Source: Siphonodentalium dalli (Eukaryota; Mollusca; Scaphopoda; Gadilida; Siphonodentaliidae). From it: a DNA stretch of 64,000 bases. Location of the stretch: NCBI GenBank assembly GCA_032622095.1, contig CP136069.1, positions 38,106,194-38,170,193 on the forward strand, written 5' to 3'. Shown here one piece after another: positions 57,408 through 64,000 of this stretch. The first letter of the stretch is position 1, and the number at the start of each line of letters is the position of its first letter. The notes below the pieces were generated by a model, which was not told where the DNA came from, did no database searches, and saw nothing but the letters and a program-made list of their open reading frames with translations. A program made the position numbers and the translations under genes.

Positions 57408-57848
57408 CCCTTTACCCAACAGAACGGCCCTGTGCCAATGCATTCTCTTATATATGCGAGTCGACCATAGGTCGCCTCGCATATATAAGAGAATGCATTG
57501 GCTTAACATATTAAAAATGATAAAATTGTCAAAGAATGTAGAAAAATATTATAAAAATTGTTAAAAACTGTAAGAAAAACTTATAAAATTGTTAAAGAAT
57601 GTAGAAAAAATGGTAAAAAGTGTTTTTTAGGCCAATGCATTCTCTTATATATGCGAGGCGACCTATGGTCGACTCGCGTATATAAGATAATGCATTGGCA
57701 CAGGGCATAACTGTAACCATCACAATGTGGTCAATGAACCGGTTCCAATGATATCCATATTTGTATGGTGTTTTTGAGACAGACCAAAGATATTTTAGGC
57801 TGTTGAAGCTTTATTTGAGCGTTTTTGGCCGTTTTGTTGGGTAAAGGG
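57408..57848. mobile_element. TTAA-flanked palindromic element, family H, 441 bp
   Basis: TTAA at 57,404-57,407 and 57,849-57,852. The ends are CCCTTTACCCAACAGAACGG and its near complement, ending TTGTTGGGTAAAGGG. Two 67-bp hairpins lie at 57,435-57,501 and 57,632-57,698, each with 26-bp arms such as CTTATATATGCGAG. The second is the reverse complement of the first, so the element is a palindrome built of palindromes. The centre has AATGTAGAAAAA repeats. piggyBac-like by target site and ends; no transposase. Confidence 0.8.
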
Positions 57849-57963
57849 TTAAGGAAGAAAGCAGAATTATATATTTCTTTTAGTCATATTTATACTGACA
57901 TTTTAGTGCATGGAAATTAATAAATGTATGTTTGTCAATCTTAAGATTAATATTATATAGACG

Positions 57964-58104
57964 ATCTCACACGAGTTTCTATTTTATACGGAATTTATCA
58001 ACAGAGTTCACTAAATTCTAAATGAGCCGAGGTTTACCGAGGCTCAAATATGATTTAGTGGACGAGGTTGATAAATTGCGTACAAAATAGAACGAGTTTG
58101 AGAT
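57964..58104. repeat. Imperfect inverted repeat with arms of about 65 bp
   Basis: The left end ATCTCACACGAGTTTCTATT is the approximate complement of the right end AATAGAACGAGTTTGAGAT. The arms share TTTATCAAC and CACTAAAT, and the loop is a short GAGGTTTACC. Probably a foldback or MITE copy; no target duplication was seen. Confidence 0.65.
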
Positions 58105-58389
58105 ACCTTTTATCACATGATCAAATAAACGCGAAGAAACACTAAGTATTCATCGAAAACAACAATCATAAACCATAAACCTCAGCGTTCGCAAGTCATT
58201 TAAATAATGGCGTGACGTCATCGCACGCGCTAATATTACACACGTGTCTTTCCAATAATTATGAAGCTGGTTTTGTGGGTTACTTATGTGATAAATTAAT
58301 ATATTACCGGTACTCATGAAAATTGTTATCACCTCTTTCAGTTGATCTTCAATTCTTCACAGTTAAAACGTGAATACACAAATAACTAC
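58105..58389. other. No gene recognised
   Basis: Intronic if the secreted-peptide gene model is right. No element recognised. Confidence 0.3.
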
Positions 58390-59160
58390 TAAAATATGCA
58401 TACTTGTAGTTTATAAATTCATTAGTATAGCTAATGCTAGTTCTGTTGTCCGCTTTGTTCTATAGAGCACGTTTCGTCCAGGGACATATTGTGCTGAATG
58501 GTCGTTGGCACCTTTTATATTCCATTTGACTTGCTATTTTCTATTTGACACGTTTGTTGGTTAGGCACGACCCGCTTTATAATTCAGTGTTATTCAATTT
58601 CACTTTAAAAATGCGGATATACAATTATATTTACCGCATATGTATACTTGTAATTTATTCATAACATGTACATATTTATATATAATGCTATAGTTTCAGT
58701 TTGTCCGGTTTGCTCTGTAGAGCTGCTTCTCCCAGGGACATAAGAGTTCTGGGATTTTAGCAATATTTATTGCTCATAAGCATGTTTTGGTCTTTTGGAT
58801 ATATATCTATAAAGATTTTTTAAAATTAATTAATTGAACTGTTTCTTTGCTCCATTCGTTGAGGCTTTCTATTTGGGTTGGGTCTTGCTCTCGGGCACGT
58901 TTTGCTCTTCGGCACATTCTGCTGGCTCGACATTTTGCTCATGCACGTACGCACATTTTTCTGCCTTTGAGTTGGTTGCTTTTATAAGAACATTTGTCTT
59001 GCTTGATTGTTATTCTAAACACATTTTAACACATATTTTGAGCCGCTTTCTTGCTCCGTTAGATTGAGGCTTCCTATTTTGAGTTGCTTCTTGCTCTCAA
59101 GCACGTTTTTGCTCTTTGGCACTTTTTTGTGGCTAGGCAGGTTTTTTGCTAAAATATTTT
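58390..59160. repeat. Two pairs of diverged direct repeats
   Basis: Pair one: GCATACTTGTAG at 58,399 and GTATACTTGTAA at 58,642, each followed about 70-80 bp later by a CCAGGGACATA motif. Pair two: TTGCTCCATTCGTTGAGG at 58,848 and TTGCTCCGTTAGATTGAGG at 59,052, each followed by TTGCTCTC and GCACGTTTT. Spacings are 243 and 204 bp. GAGCACGTTT in pair one also resembles pair two, so all four may be one old tandem family. Confidence 0.5.
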
Positions 59161-59437
59161 ACCCTTTTGTATTGTGTATTTGGGAATGACCATAAAGATT
59201 AGGAAGGGGTTAATAACATCGACCGTTGACGTGTCATCGAGTCAATATTTGGAATCACACTCCGGTGGTATTGCACTACCGCGCAACACCAATTCTTTAA
59301 TCTCAATAAATCAATAATCATGATATATATATGAGATATACAAGATTCAAATACAAATATATGACAAAAGCACATTTAACAGGTACATAAATATATTTTA
59401 TAGTATATGTAATATTAATGTTAATGCATACATTGAA

Positions 59438-59470
59438 GGCACATCCACCCAAAAACAGGGTGGATGTGCC
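59438..59470. repeat. Perfect 13-bp hairpin, 7-base loop
   Basis: Arms GGCACATCCACCC and GGGTGGATGTGCC around AAAAACA. Confidence 0.85.
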
Positions 59471-60192
59471 CGATACTATATATAAGACTATCTATTTATT
59501 TGATACTTTGATACTCGCGTCATTTACACAGGAATACTGTCATAGCGACATGCATATACATAAATGTTGACTTGAGACGATGGGGCACATGAGCCACAGA
59601 TATAACTTTGAATTTGGAAAAAAGAAAGAAAAAAACGTATGGACAAAATCTGCATTGTATGTTTAATCAGCATATAACTTGAGGTCGAAGTTGTGGATGT
59701 ATTCGAATAATAATGTTTAGAATAAAGCCGGGCTTCAAATAAACAGACAGAGACACCGTTGCTAATAGACCCCATCGCATCAAGTGCATGTCCACATCAA
59801 GTAAATCCTGCGTGCTCAGTGAGGATCAAGCGAATCCTGTCAAAATCGTGCTCAGGTCAACTGAGTGGCACGCGTCAGGTACTATTTCACGCAATCGATG
59901 ATCCCACAATAAAATATCAATGTCACGTGATTGCAGTCGAGTTGTTCGGGGAATCACCGTCTGAAATATGGGTCAGTGGTATGTTGTGGCTGTGTTCACG
60001 AAAGTCGGGAGGTTAGGGTGAAAACGCTGGAATGCTTCAAGTTGTACCACCGTGAGTATGGTGTTCATTATAATAAATCAACGGTACATTTTACAGTAAC
60101 TATATTATATACACCAGGCTTTAATCCTTCAAAATATTCGTGATAAATATCGTAAGCGTGATGGAGCATAATATCCACGACATTTGGTGAGT

Positions 60193-60221
60193 CCACACAG
60201 GGACGCGAACGCCCTGTGTGG
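60193..60221. repeat. 10-bp hairpin beside a G run
   Basis: CCACACAGGG and CCCTGTGTGG around ACGCGAACG, followed directly by GCC and a run of about 10 G. Confidence 0.7.
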
Positions 60222-60639
60222 CCGGGGGGGGGGGTCATCGATGGAAAATAGTCCCGACTCGCCAATTTGCACACTGTCGTGTGCATTATACGGGTGTCTA
60301 AGTAGACAATAAAAAGACCATCATGGCGCAGTAGGAGATATATGATGGTCCTCCCACTGAGATTAGTGGGGCGTACTTCCTTGTGACAATGTGGGGGGGG
60401 GGGGGGTGAAATGATGATAAAGAGCGTTCAGACAGAAGACATTATTGCTTTGATCAGATGATAGACATTGCGCATTACCTGTATTTTAGTAGTTTCCATC
60501 AATTGGCGTAATTTTAAATTGTTTGGGTATTTATAGTAGTATTTGGGGATTAGTTTAGCACGATTTTCATCGAATTTCTCGCAGATCAACATCACATGAT
60601 ACTCGTCACCGATTCCGTTGCTACAAAAATATACTGTCC

Positions 60640-61075
60640 GAAAACACACGAACGCTCGCACGTCTCCGGCCGGTGTTATTAACCCCGCAAATGCCGACAT
60701 TGGCTAAGGGAGTTAGCAGGGGAGCCCGGGTATCTTCGTGTGGTTTCGGGCAGTATATTTTGATGATGCACGGTAGTGTAATACCACCTGAGTGTGACTT
60801 CCAAATATTGTCTCGCTGACGCGTTCACGGCCGGTGTAATTAACCCCTCAAAATCCGGTAAAATACCGTATAAACAGAAAGAGCCCGGGATAGGCCGGGA
60901 CCGCCCGGGAGAGCCCGGGCGCCCCCATGGGACACTACATATCGACGTTGTAAGGTAGCGATATACCACATAAGGGCAACCTAGAAAGTTTTACTCGCTC
61001 GCTCGTCTCCGGCCGGTGTTATTAACCCCGCAAATGCCGATATTGGTTAAGAGAGCCCGGTGGAGCCGGGGTTTC
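60640..61075. repeat. GC-rich repeat, three units of 161-182 bp
   Basis: GGCCGGTGTTATTAACCCCG or a close variant starts at 60,668, 60,829 and 61,011. Each is followed by a CAAATGCCG or CAAAATCCG part and then GAGCCCGGG-type sequence. The middle unit is the most diverged. Confidence 0.7.
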
Positions 61076-62053
61076 TCAAACAACATGGTAACTATAATGA
61101 AAATTGAAAAAACTGGAGTCATAAATTCCTTTTCACTTTAATTACCATGTTGTATGCATCGTTCATAGAGTAAATGAGTGCACTAATCCATGGCTCAAAT
61201 TCATTCATGGGGGCGCACGGGCGGTAATTAGTCACCAGTGACTTTTCCAGATATTTGCGATTTTGGTAAATCGAACCCTGTCCTAACTTATTTGTCAATA
61301 GTTTTGTATTAAAATTACTACATCATAGAATGATCATACCATATCTTTACTTGAAATTGGTGTTCCCTGTCATTTGGAGTCGAATAATTTTCATTGAAAT
61401 ATTCAAAAGAATATCCCAATTGGGTCAAACTATTTAATCCATATGGGGTAGTTGTTATCTTAAATCACATGTAGTAAGAATTTGACATACATTTCGGACG
61501 TTTTGCGAGATATTGGATTTGAGCTATTCCGCTCCCCCAAACACGTTTTGGGACCAAAACATGACTCAGATGATGAAAATTTGGCCCGTAAACACCGTTA
61601 ATGTGGTTACAGATGTCAACAGGCTTCCACAAGTAACGACAACAATAACACACTTTATTTTATATTAATAGCGACTTTGTATAGCAGAAATATATGTTTT
61701 AAACGACACAAGACTCGTACATAATATAGACTATCAAGTACTAAACAATGCCATTGTTGCTGTCAAAGTGATTGTTAGTGTCCCTCTGAATCGACCAAAA
61801 CATAGAAAAAATAGATAGACTATTTTATATCTCACAAACTATATATATTATATAGCCTGACGAAGATGGCAAGTGTTGGCTAAACAAAATTTCTATGTTT
61901 GAGGTCCCCCTATATATACCCTAATTTTAGCCTTGAACCGCGAATGGAAAGGATGTGCTCTCATTGTTAACTGCGGGTGTGGGAAATGAGTAGTAATATT
62001 AGGAAATATACGATGTTTATGGATGGGTTGGTGTCCCGAAAGCCTTTGCAAGC
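61076..62053. other. No gene recognised
   Basis: No exon, repeat or element identified. The minus open frames here are short and featureless. Confidence 0.3.
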
Positions 62054-62061
62054 GATCTTTA

Positions 62062-62193
62062 ACGATATTAAGGCCTCGCATATATAAGAGAATACATTAG
62101 CCTAACAATATTTACCGTGTAAGCCACTTTATTCTGATATATATGCGAGGCTCCCTATGGGAGACTCGCATATAAGATAATGCACTGGCACAT
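62062..62193. mobile_element. Family H fragment
   Basis: Carries CCTCGCATATATAAGAGAAT at 62,074 and the opposed GGCTCCCTATGGGAGACTCG core at 62,149, as in the elements at 52,680 and 57,408. GATCTTTA occurs on both sides (62,054 and 62,194), which could be a target duplication or chance. Confidence 0.5.
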
Positions 62194-62460
62194 GATCTTT
62201 AAAGCTGCACCAGCACAGCTTCCGTCACGAATGGGTTACATGCAGGTTACAAAGACATACACACAGAAGGAGTTTTTCAAACTTTGTGGAACAACAATGC
62301 AACGTTCAAATTGTTCCCATGCGGTAGATTTATTAAATTACTCAAGGTTATTGCCCAAGTTTGGAAATCAGATATTATTGAGACATCAGTCATCCCCACC
62401 CACTGAAACGAATACCCCAGAAGGTGCTGACGGATGACATGTCTCACATTTACATTGCAG

Positions 62461-62490
62461 AAACTCTCAGAAAAAGCGGCCGCTCCACTG
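62461..62490 (+). CDS. Exon 2 of the secreted-peptide gene (30 bp)
   Basis: A clear acceptor (CACATTTACATTGCAG) precedes it and an almost ideal donor (CTG-GTAAGTAA) follows. The 30 bases read KLSEKAAAPL when joined in phase 0 to exon 1, with no stop, giving an acidic-basic spacer after the signal peptide. The first intron would be 6,355 bp and hold several small mobile elements. Ten codons is short but both splice sites are strong and the phase fits. No convincing third exon appears before the window's end. Confidence 0.55.
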
Positions 62491-63256
62491 GTAAGTAAAT
62501 TATGTTTAATAATTTAGATGGAACATTCTGGGTTAGAGCTAGCTTCGTCATCGCTGGTCGGCCTATATATCGGCATAATGCGTCATCCACCTCACCAACT
62601 TAGCCGCATGATGTTCATCAATGTTACAACACGAAATCCATATTTCGGAATTTAGTGACTCTGAAGCAAATTTTACATTATTTTGACTGGGATGATGGGG
62701 AAATTCCCAAATAATTTGAAAGAACGTTTGATTCATCCCTAACTTTTACCCAAAAAAAAAATAAACACTTTGAAACGTCATGCCGGACACAACATTGGTT
62801 CGAAATTTAAGAGCAAATATAGGATGAAATTGTTCTGATAGTTTGCTTTGTAACGAACATCTAAAAAAAATCCTGTGGCAGCCATTATTGACTGTAAAAA
62901 TCTCATAACAATAAGCCCATGCGTGTTCCTATGGCACCAGACGAATAACACGGCGTCAGCGAACTCACCTTTATGGACGGTGTAAACTGTTGTGTAAAGG
63001 GACCCAAAGGCACTCGAAGTGAGTGAGTGTGCAAAATATAAATAAAAGTCTGTAAAAACGTCACTATTATGAAGGACACGAATAAATAAACAAATTTTGT
63101 TCTTATATAAATTATAAAAAGTTATCCAATAATTAACTTTCGCGTGTTGAAATCATTGTAAGGTAAACAAAACTGTTACAGTGATTTGTCAACATGCTAA
63201 TCGCGTAGGAAGTTCAAATATTTTATTCCAAATATTATTTTGAGAATATGCTTCAA
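62491..63256. other. Candidate second intron, no exon recognised
   Basis: An 81-bp stretch on the minus strand (about 62,971-63,050) has splice-like ends but no good protein signal. Confidence 0.3.
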
Positions 63257-63264
63257 TGCTTAGA

Positions 63265-63518
63265 CAAGCCTTGAAATAGTGTGTCTGTCATTTGCAGAAT
63301 GAGGTCCCCAGAGGGTAAATTTAGTGATGCTGCCCCGCATAGCGGGCTAGCATCACCAAATTCACCCTCTGGGGACCTAATTCTGCTTACACCTGAGCAG
63401 AATGAGGTTCCCAGAGGGTGAATCTGGTGATGCTAGCCCGCTATGCGGGGTAGCATCACTAAATTCACCCTCTGGGGACCTCATTCTGCTAACGACAGAC
63501 ACACTATTTCAAGGCTTG
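63265..63518. mobile_element. Element P1, full copy with 8-bp target duplication
   Basis: TGCTTAGA lies directly on both sides (63,257-63,264 and 63,519-63,526). Ends are CAAGCCTTGAAATAGTGTGT and its exact complement. The inside holds two successive palindromes, each about 90 bp, starting GCAGAATGAGG and ending in a close complement, with GGGTGAATTTAGTGATGC-type arms. The 8-bp duplication would fit hAT or P-type transposition. The relic at 23,700 is one core of the same family. Confidence 0.85.
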
Positions 63519-63526
63519 TGCTTAGA

Positions 63527-63830
63527 CCTTTTACAATTTTTCATTGCTTGATGACAGTTGTTTTACAAACATTTATAATATTTATTTTATTTTTACGTGA
63601 ACCCACTGCAAATGTATTATGTCCCTTTAAAGAAGATCCGTATGATTTGACTCCATATCCTGAATGTGTGTCTGTTCGAGACAGTCCAATCATACACCTC
63701 TATGCTGACCGTTTCAGATAAGTTTTCATAATTCTCATAACTCTCATATCGTTATTACATTCCCCAATCTGCCAGAAACTGAATTCACATCCACATTTTT
63801 AAAAGCCATCCTATACCGTGCGGTGTGACT
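63527..63830. other. No gene confirmed
   Basis: A plus open frame ending at 63,721 has a plausible extracellular-looking tail (EDPYDLTPYPECVSVRDSPI) but lacks an acceptor in the phase needed to join the exon at 62,461. Confidence 0.3.
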
Positions 63831-63835
63831 AAACA

Positions 63836-63870
63836 CCGCCCGGACCAGCCCGGACCAGCCCGGACCGCCC
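63836..63870. repeat. 10-bp GC-rich tandem repeat
   Basis: CCCGGACCAG repeated about three times. Similar CCCGGGA/CCGCCCGG motifs occur in the repeat at 60,890. Confidence 0.75.
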
Positions 63871-64000
63871 CTGTGGAGTATAGGGGTGATTTTAGTGGCA
63901 ATATATGTGCAGGTGTGTCATGGAAACCCACACACGCACGGGCAGGGGTCGCGATCACACAGAAGTGTCGCTATAAACCCTCAGAATATGTTGGCCGCGA

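Larger units (their letters stand above)
59161..60639. other. No exon recognised; three simple structures
   Basis: Contains a perfect hairpin at 59,438-59,470, a second at 60,193-60,221 followed by about 10 G, and a 12-13 G run at 60,391-60,403. The plus frame 59,759-60,016 is open but lacks convincing splice sites and recognisable features. Confidence 0.35.

Noticed and set aside
59759-60016. 85-codon open frame as a gene
   Set aside because: No recognisable domain, weak splice context and no start context.
62971-63050. Minus-strand 81-bp exon with TTTTTACAG acceptor and AAAG-GTGAGT donor
   Set aside because: Two frames are open and the peptide has no character; splice-like ends alone are weak.
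63443-63721. Open frame as the third exon of the secreted-peptide gene
   Set aside because: No AG acceptor in the required phase, and its start lies inside element P1.

Overview
The window looks like nuclear DNA of an animal, most likely a marine invertebrate (a mollusc or another lophotrochozoan is my guess, not shown). It is AT-rich and intron-bearing, crowded with decayed Tx1/L1-like and other non-LTR retrotransposons and with small terminal-inverted-repeat elements. It also holds repeats with internal tandem cores and GACA-type microsatellite tails, like the pearl/HINE elements known from bivalves. No bacterial-style operon, rRNA, tRNA or CRISPR array was seen.

Layout. 1-4,100 is mostly unrecognised DNA with one good candidate internal coding exon (3,221-3,382). 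4,160-5,527 is a LINE ORF1 relic split by a 0.55-kb inverted-repeat element with G-run ends. 6.2-8.2 kb holds two copies of one repeat, the second split by a LINE 3' end. 8,970-12,710 is a Tx1/L1-like ORF2 relic, 13,215-14,735 a second LINE of another type, and 18,356-21,191 a third, 5'-truncated LINE with a 15-bp target duplication. Three almost identical 494-bp TTAA-flanked elements sit inside the first two LINEs and 7 bp beyond the right-hand target duplication of the third. A FLYWCH-type zinc-finger fragment (15,716-16,000) lies inside a diverged tandem repeat.

24,603-50,882 is one 26-kb block of about 30 elements joined head to tail. There are three head types (A, B, C). A and most B elements carry a 122-bp core with a consensus NRF1-like palindrome. 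C elements carry a core of about 129 bp with nuclear-receptor-type TCAAGGTCA motifs in opposed pairs. Parts of the block are recently duplicated as larger units.

50,883-64,000 holds two minus-strand LINE relics, several palindromic small elements, GC-rich repeats, and two exons that fit together as the start of a secreted-peptide gene: TATA box at 55,928, signal-peptide exon at 56,016-56,105, 30-bp exon at 62,461-62,490. The rest of that gene probably lies beyond the right edge. The only host-gene candidates are this gene and the exon at 3,221; everything else recognisable is mobile or repetitive DNA.
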